Notes: generated by a model not told the origin, from the sequence alone. DNA of 35,540 nt from CAYLHS01 sp964383535 (GCA_964383535.1 CAYLHS010000012.1:1-35540); one strand, 5' to 3'; positions 24,502 to 31,896 are shown, counted from the stretch's first letter. Program-made: numbers and translations.

Positions 24502-25092
24502 TCAACTGATGACGTGTGCGAGATCCGCGCTGATGTCCTGAGGGCTGGTGCCGAAGTCCTCCAGCAGTTTCAGTCGTCCCTCACCGTCGATCACCATCAC
24601 AGTAGCGGTGTGGGCGATCAGGTAGCCGGTCGCGTCGGATCCCGGCTGCTTGGAATAGAACACTCCGTACTTGGCGGCGGTGGCGGCGATCTGCTCCGGT
24701 GTGCCGGCAAGGCCGATGAACGCGGGGTCGAATGCGTGGACGTACGCTTCCATGGAGCCCGGCGTGTCGCGCTCAGGGTCCACCGACACCATGATGACCT
24801 GCACGTCGTTCGCCTTCGTGCCGAGGAGTCTCATGGCCTTGGCGAGGTCGGTCATGGTCGTCGGGCATACGTCGGGGCAGAAGGTGTAGCCGAAGTAGAG
24901 CACGACGACCTTCCCCCGGAAGTCGGAGAGGCTCACGGGACCTGATGCCGATTCCAGCGTGAAGTCGTACGAAGGCTCTGGCGACTGGATCACCGTGCCG
25001 GCGAAGCCATAGGGGCGGAACATGCGCAGCCCCACGATGACGACAACGAGTAGGGCAAGGATCGACCCGGCGATGATGAGTACGCGTTTCAT
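24502..25092 (-). CDS. SCO1/SenC-family copper-delivery thioredoxin-like protein
   Basis: Membrane-anchored SCO protein, 196 residues from the ATG at 25092. N-terminal membrane anchor (residues 4-23), then a thioredoxin-like fold. The metal/redox motif is FGYTFCPDVCPTTM (Cys72, Cys76) with the distal ligand His161 (LIAHTATVMVID). SCO proteins reduce or metallate the CuA site of cytochrome oxidase. The frame is open upstream to 25530, but that stretch is Arg/Pro-rich and crosses a palindrome and the divergent promoter region, so I reject it. ATG 25131 is possible. First gene of the copper-chaperone operon. Confidence 0.92.
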   Translation of the reverse strand: MKRVLIIAGSILALLVVVIVGLRMFRPYGFAGTVIQSPEPSYDFTLESASGPVSLSDFRGKVVVLYFGYTFCPDVCPTTMTDLAKAMRLLGTKANDVQVIMVSVDPERDTPGSMEAYVHAFDPAFIGLAGTPEQIAATAAKYGVFYSKQPGSDATGYLIAHTATVMVIDGEGRLKLLEDFGTSPQDISADLAHVIS

Positions 25093-25152
25093 TCGGTGCA
25101 GCAGGAGGTGGGTGTCTTCGCAGCGGACCATAGCGGCGCCGGTGCGCTTGTT

Positions 25153-25192
25153 CGTCGACGTACACGCCGGCGCGCCGACGTGTACGTCGTCG
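25153..25192. promoter_or_regulatory. 40-bp near-perfect palindrome, candidate operator
   Basis: The sequence is self-complementary about the 25172/25173 boundary in 18 of 20 pairs, with mismatches at 25155/25190 and 25167/25178. The core outer arms are CGACGTACAC (25156-25165) and GTGTACGTCG (25180-25189). Its position between two divergent, functionally linked operons suggests a shared regulatory site. A cruciform or transcript hairpin is the alternative. I do not recognise the cognate regulator. Confidence 0.6.
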
Positions 25193-25382
25193 GACCAGGC
25201 GATATTGGTGCTCCACGTGCGTGACCATCTGATCGTCCTGCACCTCTTCGACCCTTCATCATGATCCCCTGGCCGGGTGGTGAGGCAAGGCGGGGGTGGG
25301 GGCGGAAACGGGTGAGAGCCGAAGGTCGAAATGCGCCGGGACGAGGCACAACTGTGGGAATGCCCCGCAAAACCAAGGGGGC

Positions 25383-25388
25383 TAATAT
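25383..25388 (+). promoter_or_regulatory. Possible -10 element of the cytochrome/bc operon
   Basis: TAATAT lies 29 nt before the cytochrome c start, with a GGGAGG Shine-Dalgarno between. No good -35 is seen at 16-18 nt upstream, so activator dependence or a different sigma factor is possible. Confidence 0.35.
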
Positions 25389-25417
25389 GCGACGGTCCGA
25401 AGGCAGGGAGGGAGTGA

Positions 25418-26104
25418 ATGAGTCGCCGGATCCTCGCATCGTTGGCGCTGATCGCGCTCACGGTGCTCTTCGCGCCTGCTGTGCCGGCGGCGGCCCAGGT
25501 GGACGAAGGCAAGGCGATCTTCGAAGACAACTGCGTACCCTGTCACGGAGAGGATCTGTCTGGTGGGGTCGGTTTGCCGCTGAATGCAGGCTCAGACGCC
25601 GCCAACAAGACCGACGAGGAACTCACCTCGATCATCACCAATGGCGTGTCCGGTACTGCGATGCCGGCGTGGGGCTCATCTTCTGCACCGACACAGCTGT
25701 CTCAGGATGAGATTGCTCAGGTGCTCAGCTACATCAGGGCCGTGCAAAACGGCACGATCGCACCTCCGACGCCGGTCGAACCGCAAGGGCCGACTACGCA
25801 CTTTCCGTGGGGTCTGGTGTTCATCGTCAGTGCTGCCGTCGCGCTGTCTGCGGGGCTCATCGTCATGGTGGTCAACCCCGGGCAGTCCACCTTCACCTGG
25901 CGCCAGGCGTTCGTTCGTGGCTTCGTCATCTTCTTCTACTTCTTCCTGCTCACCGTGTGGATGCCCTCGATGATGTTCACCGAGCCGCCAATGACATCCG
26001 CGCCGTCATTGGTGCAGGACATCGTGATCTCGGGCGCCTGGATCACAATGCTGGCCATCGGCATAGGATCGTTGCGCTACCTTCAGAAGGCGAGGCGCAT
26101 ATGA
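25418..26104 (+). CDS. Cytochrome c with three C-terminal membrane segments, first gene of bc-type operon
   Basis: 228 residues. Sec signal peptide cleaved near AAAQ (residue 27); monoheme motif CVPCH (Cys39, Cys42, His43) with probable axial Met82 (GTAMPAWG). After the heme domain (to about 112) a Pro-rich linker leads to hydrophobic segments at about 129-150, 166-186 and 201-219. The heme should lie outside the membrane. Fusion of one class I cytochrome domain to three helices differs from the diheme QcrC of typical actinobacterial bcc complexes. Strong GGGAGG Shine-Dalgarno. The stop overlaps the flavoprotein gene (ATGA). Confidence 0.88.
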   Translation: MSRRILASLALIALTVLFAPAVPAAAQVDEGKAIFEDNCVPCHGEDLSGGVGLPLNAGSDAANKTDEELTSIITNGVSGTAMPAWGSSSAPTQLSQDEIAQVLSYIRAVQNGTIAPPTPVEPQGPTTHFPWGLVFIVSAAVALSAGLIVMVVNPGQSTFTWRQAFVRGFVIFFYFFLLTVWMPSMMFTEPPMTSAPSLVQDIVISGAWITMLAIGIGSLRYLQKARRI

Positions 26105-27903
26105 CGATCGGGCCGCTTCAGTTCTACGACGAGAACATCCCGTGCCTTGCCGCATGCCCCGTTCATACGAATGCAGGTGCGTATGTCGCGGCGATCGCCG
26201 ACGGCGAAGACGAGTTCGCCTACCTGACCGCTCGCTTGCCCAACCCGTTTGCGTCGGTGTGCGGAAGAGTGTGCGCGGCGCCCTGTGAGGATGCCTGTCG
26301 CAGGGGCGAGATCGACAGGCCGATCGCCATCAGGGCGCTCAAACGGTTCGTCACGGAGCAGTACGGCGTAGAGGCCGACAGCGACACGTACAAGGAAGTC
26401 GCAGCTCCACCCTCGGTCGAGCGTTCCCAGAGCATTGGCATCGTGGGTGGCGGTCCCGCCGGTCTGTCAGCCGCCCACGACCTGCGCAGGCTGGGCTACA
26501 AGGTCACCGTGTATGAGGCCGCCGGCCGACTTGGCGGCATGATGGTGCTTGGCATCCCCGAGTACCGGTTGGATCGTGACCTGCTCGACGCAGAGATCAA
26601 GGCCATCATCGACATGGGCGTCGAGGTCAGGCTCAACATGAGGCTTGGTGCCGATGTCACGCTTGACGAGCTTCGTGAGCGGCACGACGCGGTCTTCTTG
26701 TCGTACGGTGCCTTCCTCGGCCGTGGACTGAACATCCCCGGTGGCGATGCCGACGGGGTCCTCAAGGCCGTCGAGTTCCTGCTCAACGCCAATCAGGGCT
26801 TCGAGGTCGAGGTGGGCGAGCGCGTCATCGTGATCGGTGGCGGCGACGTCGCGATGGACGCCGCGCGCACGGCGCTGCGTCGCGACGCGTATGAGATCAA
26901 GGCACTCGAGCAGCAATTCGAACGTGCCGACGCCGAAGCGGCTCTCACGGAAGCACTCGACGTCGCGAGGACGGCAGCGAGATCAGGGGCAGCCAAGGTG
27001 ACCGTCATCTCACTCGAGTCGGAGGAGGAGATGCCGGCGTCAGAGTTCGAGGTGGAAGAAGCCATCAGAGAGGACATCACCTTCATACACCGCCGTGGTC
27101 CGGCGAGGGTACTCACCGACGACGAAGGCAGGGTGGCCGGCCTGGAGACGATCGGCGTGACGTCTGTGTTCGACGAGAACGGGCGGTTCTCGCCGACGTT
27201 CGACGAGGAGGACGTCCAGCGACTCGAGGCGGACACGATCATCCTGGCGATCGGCCAAGCCGTCGACATTGATGCTCTGGGGCCGATGGGGCCCGACGTC
27301 TCGCCGCGGAGGACCATTCAGATAGACCCTGAGACGCTCGAAACGTCGCTCCCGATGGTGTGGGCGGGGGGCGACGCCGCCAAGGGTCCGAGGACGCTGA
27401 TCCTCGCGATTGCCGACGGGCGTATCGCCGCATCCCAGATCCACCAGGCGTTCGGCGGCGTGGTCGAGGAGCACAAGAAGGGCCAGATGGTGCAACTCGA
27501 GCAGTTCCACCGTCTGGACGACATCTACGATCGCATTGGCAGGGTCGACGTTCCCACCATTTCGACAGATCGTCGCATCGGGCTCGCCGAGGTGGAGTCC
27601 GGATTCACGGAGGAGATGGCGCGTTGCGAGGCAAAGCGTTGCCTGCGCTGCTTCGCCAACATCCTCCTCGACACGAGCAAGTGTGTCCTGTGTGCCCTGT
27701 GTGCCGACGTGTGTCCCATCGATGTGATCTCGTTGGTTCCCGCCGACGAGGTTGGGGTGGGGCCCGCAGGGTCGACGGCACTGATGTTCGACGAACGAGC
27801 GTGCATCCGGTGCGCACTGTGCATCGACCGGTGTCCGACCGATGCGCTGTCGATGGGCCTGTGGACGGGAGTGGGAGTGCCAAAGGTGGGAGCCCGAGCA
27901 TGA
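26101..27903 (+). CDS. GltD/DsrL-like FAD-NAD(P) iron-sulfur oxidoreductase with C-terminal ferredoxin domain
   Basis: 600-residue cytosolic flavoprotein. Residues 1-90 are the DPYD/GltD iron-sulfur domain: PCLAACPVHT (Cys15, Cys19) and VCGRVCAAPCEDAC (Cys54/58/62/66). The FAD fold is at 112-140 (IGIVGGGPAGLSAAHDLRRLG). The NAD(P) fold is at 242-262 (VIVIGGGDVAMDAARTALRR). It is followed by a helical insertion of about 35 residues before VISLESEEEMPASE. The FAD-binding GGDAAKGPRTLILAIADG is at 423-440. Cys509/514/517 precede two [4Fe-4S] motifs, Cys528/531/534/538 and Cys568/571/574/578. DsrL shares this layout. It overlaps both cytochrome genes by four bases, implying it works with the bc complex. 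Confidence 0.9.
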   Translation: MTIGPLQFYDENIPCLAACPVHTNAGAYVAAIADGEDEFAYLTARLPNPFASVCGRVCAAPCEDACRRGEIDRPIAIRALKRFVTEQYGVEADSDTYKEVAAPPSVERSQSIGIVGGGPAGLSAAHDLRRLGYKVTVYEAAGRLGGMMVLGIPEYRLDRDLLDAEIKAIIDMGVEVRLNMRLGADVTLDELRERHDAVFLSYGAFLGRGLNIPGGDADGVLKAVEFLLNANQGFEVEVGERVIVIGGGDVAMDAARTALRRDAYEIKALEQQFERADAEAALTEALDVARTAARSGAAKVTVISLESEEEMPASEFEVEEAIREDITFIHRRGPARVLTDDEGRVAGLETIGVTSVFDENGRFSPTFDEEDVQRLEADTIILAIGQAVDIDALGPMGPDVSPRRTIQIDPETLETSLPMVWAGGDAAKGPRTLILAIADGRIAASQIHQAFGGVVEEHKKGQMVQLEQFHRLDDIYDRIGRVDVPTISTDRRIGLAEVESGFTEEMARCEAKRCLRCFANILLDTSKCVLCALCADVCPIDVISLVPADEVGVGPAGSTALMFDERACIRCALCIDRCPTDALSMGLWTGVGVPKVGARA

Positions 27904-28736
27904 AGGTGATGGATCGAGTCAAACAGTCCGCCATCGGGCGTGCATTCCGGCCGCCGGGGACCGAGAACATGACGGCGATGGAACGAGTGCGAGCATCCAC
28001 CATCGGACGCTCCATCTGGAGGGCGCCGGACCGTGCAACCGATCGTGACCGGGCTGCCGGTCACTGGGCGAGTTTTCTGCTGCACATCTATCCGGTGAAG
28101 ATGAGCAGGCGCGAGGTCGGCTTTCGTTACTCCTGGTACCTGGGTGCCGCGTCGGTGGTGCTGTTCGGAGCGCTGGTCCTGTCCGGCGTCTACCTGATGT
28201 TCTTCTACGTGCCTTCCACCACGCAGGCGTACTTCGACATCCAGACCATCCAAACGAGCATCCCGTTCGGGCAGTACATCCGCAATGTGCACCGATGGTC
28301 GGCGCATTTGATGGTGTTCATCGTCGCGGCCCACATGTCGAGAGTCTTCTACCGAGGCGCGTATAAGAAGCCGAAGGAGTTCAACTGGGTGATTGGTGTC
28401 GTGCTGCTGCTGATCACCCTGTTGCTGTCGTTCACCGGATACCTCCTGCCATGGGACCAGCTCGCCTACTGGGCCGTCAATGTCGGGACCACGATGGCGG
28501 CGTACGTGCCGGTGATCGGTGGCATCGTGCAGAAGGTGCTGGTGGGCGGCCCCGAGGTCGGGGCGTCGACGCTCATCAGGTTCTACGTGCTCCACGTTGC
28601 CGTGCTGCCGTCGTTGTTGTTGATCGTCATCGTGTTTCATCTGTGGCGCTGGCGGAAGGATTCCATGCTGACCCAGGAGGTAGTGGAGGCGGATGAGTCG
28701 CCGGGGCCGGCGTTGGAGGGAGGTGCAAATGGATGA
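27900..28736 (+). CDS. Cytochrome b, N-terminal (b6-type) subunit with duplicated N-terminal motif
   Basis: 278 residues, four core membrane helices. Heme b ligands are His131/His145 (VHRWSAHLMVFIVAAHMSR) and His232/His247. The 14-residue gap in the second pair is b6-like rather than bc1-like. LSFTGYLLPWDQLAYWA identifies the quinol-oxidation region. The protein contains no cysteine, so the covalent heme c(n/i) of b6f and Bacillus bc complexes is not expected. The first 43 residues hold two copies of an M(D/E)RV(K/R)xSxIGRxxxRxP motif (residues 4-19 and 27-43). A split cytochrome b is not the usual actinobacterial QcrB. Start overlaps the flavoprotein stop (ATGA). Confidence 0.93.
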   Translation: MKVMDRVKQSAIGRAFRPPGTENMTAMERVRASTIGRSIWRAPDRATDRDRAAGHWASFLLHIYPVKMSRREVGFRYSWYLGAASVVLFGALVLSGVYLMFFYVPSTTQAYFDIQTIQTSIPFGQYIRNVHRWSAHLMVFIVAAHMSRVFYRGAYKKPKEFNWVIGVVLLLITLLLSFTGYLLPWDQLAYWAVNVGTTMAAYVPVIGGIVQKVLVGGPEVGASTLIRFYVLHVAVLPSLLLIVIVFHLWRWRKDSMLTQEVVEADESPGPALEGGANG

Positions 28737-29250
28737 TCGTGAGCCGATCGTGATCGAGGGGCATCGTGTCCTTGGTGTCGTTCCGGGCATCCCACCCGGT
28801 GGTGAACGAAAGGTGCTCCCGGAAGAGGAGCCGGTCATGGTGTGGCCCCACCTGCTGGTGCGGCACGGCGTGACGGCGCTTGTCATCATGGCCGTGGTCG
28901 TCGTTCTGGGGATCCTCTTCAATGCGCCGCTTCGTGAGATCGCAAACCCGAACTTCACCCCGAACCCCGAGAAGGCTCCCTGGTACTTCGCCGCACTTCA
29001 GGAACTGCTGTCGCACTTTCATCCCATGGTTGCCGGCGTGCTCGTCCCTGGGGCGATCGTCCTTGGTCTGATGGCACTTCCCTATATGGATCGGAACCCG
29101 CACAAAGCGCCGAGGTTCCGGAAGGTGGCCGTTGCGACGTTCACCATCTTCCTGGTCACGTGGATCATCCTCACGCTGATCGGTTTCATGTTCCGGGGTC
29201 CGGACTGGGGATGGGTCTGGCCATGGAAAGACTGGTACGGAGAACTATGA
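28729..29250 (+). CDS. Cytochrome b C-terminal (subunit IV-like) protein
   Basis: 173 residues, corresponding to the C-terminal third of cytochrome b with three hydrophobic segments. The quinol-site loop reads NPEKAPWYFAALQELLSHFHP, with KAPWYF in the place of PEWY. This matches subunit IV/QcrC-like proteins of split complexes. ATG 28729 is preceded by GGGAGG at good spacing and overlaps the cytochrome b stop by 8 nt; an ATG at 28693 is embedded in the previous gene. The C-terminus is unusually tryptophan-rich (DWGWVWPWKDWYG). Confidence 0.9.
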   Translation: MDDREPIVIEGHRVLGVVPGIPPGGERKVLPEEEPVMVWPHLLVRHGVTALVIMAVVVVLGILFNAPLREIANPNFTPNPEKAPWYFAALQELLSHFHPMVAGVLVPGAIVLGLMALPYMDRNPHKAPRFRKVAVATFTIFLVTWIILTLIGFMFRGPDWGWVWPWKDWYGEL

Positions 29251-29753
29251 GCAAGATCAACCGAAGAGAGCTGCTGTCGAACGCATGGAAGTGGGGTTTC
29301 GGCCTCATCGGTGTCGCCGGTCTGATCACAACCGCCGACATGTTCAAACCGCGGGCAGTTGCCGGCTTTGGAGGCATCGTGAAGGCCGGCCAGGCAGCCG
29401 ACGTCCCTACGACGGATGTGAAGGCAGTGCAGGCGATGCGTGGCTACGTGACAGACGTCAAAGATGAGATTGTTGCTCTGTCGTGGAAATGTCCGCACCT
29501 CGGGTGCAGAGTGCCCTGGTGTGAATCCTCAGGCGAGTTCGAGTGTCCGTGCCACGGCTCCAAGTACAACCGGCTGGGAGAGTGGCGCGAAGGGCCGGCT
29601 CCTCGCGGGATGGACCGCTATCCGGTGACGGTTGATGACAACGGCATCGTCGAAGTGGATACGTCAACGGTGATCCAGGGCCCACCGCACGGCCCCGAGA
29701 CCATCGACGAGCCACTGCGAGGTCCGAAGTGTGGGGGGAGCGAGAGTGCCTGA
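29247..29753 (+). CDS. Rieske iron-sulfur protein of a bc-type complex
   Basis: 168 residues. A twin-arginine-like N-terminus (NRRELL) precedes a single membrane anchor (about 15-30), suggesting Tat export. [2Fe-2S] ligands are Cys82 and His84 (KCPHLGC) and Cys100 and His103 (ECPCHGSKY); Cys87 and Cys102 form the stabilising disulfide. An extra Cys92 occurs nearby (PWCES). The C-terminal GPAPRGMDRYPV is family-typical. One anchor and short length contrast with the three-helix QcrA of most actinobacteria. Overlaps neighbours on both sides. Confidence 0.95.
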   Translation: MSKINRRELLSNAWKWGFGLIGVAGLITTADMFKPRAVAGFGGIVKAGQAADVPTTDVKAVQAMRGYVTDVKDEIVALSWKCPHLGCRVPWCESSGEFECPCHGSKYNRLGEWREGPAPRGMDRYPVTVDDNGIVEVDTSTVIQGPPHGPETIDEPLRGPKCGGSESA

Positions 29754-30225
29754 ACGCGCACCCGACCCGGGGATGGACGACTCGACGAACCGGTGGATGC
29801 TGTTCGGCGTCGGTGTCATGGCGGTGCTGGTCCTCGTGTTCGCCGTGTACTTCCCGCTGGAGTCGAGGAGCAGGGCCGATGCCCAGACAGGGCTATCGGA
29901 CAGCAGGGTCGAGGCCGGCCAGGAGCTGTTCACGAAGAACTGCGTGGCGTGCCACGGTGAGAACGCGGTTGGGGGGATAGGGCCGGCACTGAACTCTCAG
30001 CAGTTCCTGGGCTCGGTGTCGGACGACCAGATACGGTCGATCATCTCGACCGGCATCCCGGGAAGCCAGATGAGCACCTACCTGGATACGTACGGCGGAC
30101 CGCTCACGGCCGAGGAGATCAACCAGATCGCAGGCTATCTCCGATCCCTGGAGAAGGACGCTCCGGACCGTCCCGACTGGCGGGACATGCTGTACGGAAG
30201 CACCACGACGACGGCTGCGAGCTGA
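29746..30225 (+). CDS. Membrane-anchored monoheme cytochrome c, last gene of bc-type operon
   Basis: 159 residues from GTG 29746, about 6 nt after a GGGGGGAG Shine-Dalgarno. An upstream GTG (29731) would include that Shine-Dalgarno in the gene. A non-cleaved membrane helix is at about 18-37. The heme motif is CVACH (Cys66, Cys69, His70) with probable axial Met109 (GSQMSTY). The fold resembles small cytochrome c of caa3/bc partners (GxGPALN, GGPLTAEEINQIAGYLRSL). A threonine-rich C-terminal tail follows. It likely accepts electrons from the Rieske protein and passes them to an oxidase not seen here. Confidence 0.9.
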   Translation: MPERAPDPGMDDSTNRWMLFGVGVMAVLVLVFAVYFPLESRSRADAQTGLSDSRVEAGQELFTKNCVACHGENAVGGIGPALNSQQFLGSVSDDQIRSIISTGIPGSQMSTYLDTYGGPLTAEEINQIAGYLRSLEKDAPDRPDWRDMLYGSTTTTAAS

Positions 30226-30232
30226 CCACACT

Positions 30233-30261
30233 TTGCACTACAGCCGTAGTGCTAATAGGGT
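30233..30261 (+). promoter_or_regulatory. FTR1 promoter with overlapping 18-bp palindromic operator
   Basis: TTGCAC (30233-30238) and TAGGGT (30256-30261) are spaced by 17 nt and fit a sigma-70 promoter. Between and over the -35 lies GCACTACAGCCGTAGTGC (30235-30252), two perfect 7-bp arms around AGCC. The ACTAC-N4-GTAGT core matches the operator pattern of BlaI/MecI/CopY-family repressors. Position predicts repression. The regulator is not encoded in this window. Confidence 0.55.
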
Positions 30262-30285
30262 GCCGCGTACGTCGACTGGAGGCTG

Positions 30286-31107
30286 ATGTCCGGGTTCTTG
30301 GTGATGCTGCGCGAGGGAGTCGAGGCCGCGTTGATCGTGGCGATCCTGCTGGCGTTCCTCGTCGGATCCGACCAGCGTCAGGGTGTTCGGTGGGTGTGGT
30401 CCGGCGCACTCCTCGCAGCCGGCGTATCGTTGATCGCCGGCGTCTTCGTCTTTCGGACGATCGGCAGTCTCGAGGGACGCGCAGAACAGATCTCCGAAGG
30501 CATGATCGCGCTGGTTGCCGCTGCGCTTCTGACATGGATGACCTTCTGGATGGGATCTCGAGCCCGCTCCATCAAGGCGCATCTCGAGGGTGAAGCGAAC
30601 GCAGCTTTGGTGGCAGGCGGCATGTTCGGACTCGCGGCTGTTGCGTTCATCGCTGTCGCGAGAGAAGGACTCGAGTCTGCGTTGTTCATGATCTCGGTCT
30701 CGGTCGGCTCGACATCTGAGGGTGTGCAGCTGCTCGGTGGGCTGCTCGGGTTGGCCGGAGCCGTCACGATCGGATACCTCGTCTATCGAGGTGGACGGAG
30801 AGTGGATCTTCGGCTCTTCTTCCGCGTCACGGGTGTCCTGATCGTGGTCGTCGCCGCAGGCCTTCTGGGCAAGGCTGTGCATGAACTCCAGGAAGCGGGC
30901 ATGCTGCCGGTGTTCGTGGAGCATGCGTGGACGATCGGTTTTCTCGGATCGGGTCAGCTCGGAGCGTTCGTCGAGACGCTCTTCGGCATCTCGGCGGACC
31001 CGTCGGCGCTCACTGTTGCCGTGTACTGGTTCTACCTCGTGCCCGCGATGACCGTGTTTTTGAGGTTGACGGGCAAGCCCGCAGCAGCGGCGCCGCGTCC
31101 TATGTGA
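30286..31107 (+). CDS. FTR1/EfeU-family iron permease
   Basis: High-affinity iron permease-like membrane protein, 273 residues with seven hydrophobic segments. It has both REGxE iron-translocation motifs, REGVE (9-13) and REGLE (126-130), as in the EfeU/FTR1 family. ATG 30286 has GGAGG just upstream. No EfeO or EfeB partner is visible. The gene follows the cytochrome operon after a 60-nt spacer with its own promoter/operator, and its 3' end overlaps the convergent methyltransferase gene by 8 nt. Supplying iron for the heme and iron-sulfur proteins nearby is a reasonable inference. Other metal specificity is possible. Confidence 0.9.
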   Translation: MSGFLVMLREGVEAALIVAILLAFLVGSDQRQGVRWVWSGALLAAGVSLIAGVFVFRTIGSLEGRAEQISEGMIALVAAALLTWMTFWMGSRARSIKAHLEGEANAALVAGGMFGLAAVAFIAVAREGLESALFMISVSVGSTSEGVQLLGGLLGLAGAVTIGYLVYRGGRRVDLRLFFRVTGVLIVVVAAGLLGKAVHELQEAGMLPVFVEHAWTIGFLGSGQLGAFVETLFGISADPSALTVAVYWFYLVPAMTVFLRLTGKPAAAAPRPM

Positions 31108-31876
31108 GGTCGGCCACCCAAACGGTCCATGTCAGATGGGCCCTGAGGCGCTCATAGTCGTTTCTCATCCAGGCCTCCGCCATCGCCGTGTGGTTGGCCG
31201 ACGGGTCGTCGGGGTGGGTGTTCGCGTAGGTTCTCGCGGACTCGATCACGAGTTCCTGATAGGCCCTCCAGCACGCTTCGTCGGGGACGATCTGATCGAC
31301 CGGCCGGAGATCGAGAGAGCGTAGCGTCTCGACCTGTTCGTCCTCTGTGAGTGATGCCGCCTCGGGTGCGTCACCGAGGGCGGCCCGATCGTGCAGAGTC
31401 CGGAGGCGGAGGTCGCCGATAGCGATCCGCCCCTCGGACGCCGTTCGCGTGGCGAGCGCGTTCGCGGTTCCGAGGAATCCGTCCCAGATCCATGATGCAC
31501 CGAGACATGAAACGAGATCCCATGCCCGGACCTCAGGCAGGTCGGCGCCGCCTCCAAGCCACCAGGTGACGTCCGGCGCCTTGGCCGCCGCCCGCAGAAG
31601 GACCCATGGTGAGAGATCGACGCCGGTCGCATCGACAGCCGCGCTCAGGGTCATTCTGCGGAGGAGCTCCCCATGGCCACACGCGACGTCGAGCGCTCTG
31701 TCACCGTCATTCGGGTCGAGCGCTTCGACGACGCGGTCGAGGTCGGAAGAGCAGAGTGGATTGCAGATCGTGTGGAGGTGATGCAGCGCCTCCAACGGAT
31801 GGAATCGTGTCCACTCGCCCTCCACGTCGGTGCCGGGGAGGACGACGATCGTGTCGGGAAGTGGCGGATGATCCAC
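31100..31876 (-). CDS. Class I SAM-dependent methyltransferase-like protein
   Basis: 258 residues from GTG 31876, 20 nt after the phosphodiesterase-like gene. The frame is open far upstream, but that part overlaps the upstream gene and is Arg/Pro-rich shadow. The SAM-binding motif I is ALDVACGHGELLRRM (61-75) with the acidic residue of motif II in ATGVDLS (83-89). Later motifs WDLVSCLGASWIWDGF and EGRIAIGDL fit the fold. Substrate unknown. The C-terminus (ANHTAMAEAWMRNDYERLRAHL) looks intact. Third gene of a minus-strand unit. Confidence 0.8.
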   Translation of the reverse strand: MDHPPLPDTIVVLPGTDVEGEWTRFHPLEALHHLHTICNPLCSSDLDRVVEALDPNDGDRALDVACGHGELLRRMTLSAAVDATGVDLSPWVLLRAAAKAPDVTWWLGGGADLPEVRAWDLVSCLGASWIWDGFLGTANALATRTASEGRIAIGDLRLRTLHDRAALGDAPEAASLTEDEQVETLRSLDLRPVDQIVPDEACWRAYQELVIESARTYANTHPDDPSANHTAMAEAWMRNDYERLRAHLTWTVWVADLT

Positions 31877-31896
31877 GAGGTGGAAGTCTGGCAGGC

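Larger units (their letters stand above)
25093..25417. other. Divergent intergenic region between SCO1 and the bc-complex operon
   Basis: This 325-nt region has no credible gene. It contains a 40-bp near-perfect palindrome (25153-25192), a G-rich stretch around 25289-25312 and a likely -10 for the plus-strand operon (TAATAT, 25383-25388). It presumably controls both the copper-chaperone operon and the cytochrome operon. Confidence 0.6.

Noticed and set aside
25289..25312. G-quadruplex in the G-rich stretch of the divergent promoter region
   Set aside because: Only three runs of three or more G are present within a short span, so a standard four-run quadruplex is not supported.
25093..25530. 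Upstream extension of the SCO1 frame to about 342 codons
   Set aside because: The added part is low-complexity Arg/Pro/Ser sequence, would precede the membrane anchor, and runs through the palindrome and into the divergent cytochrome gene.
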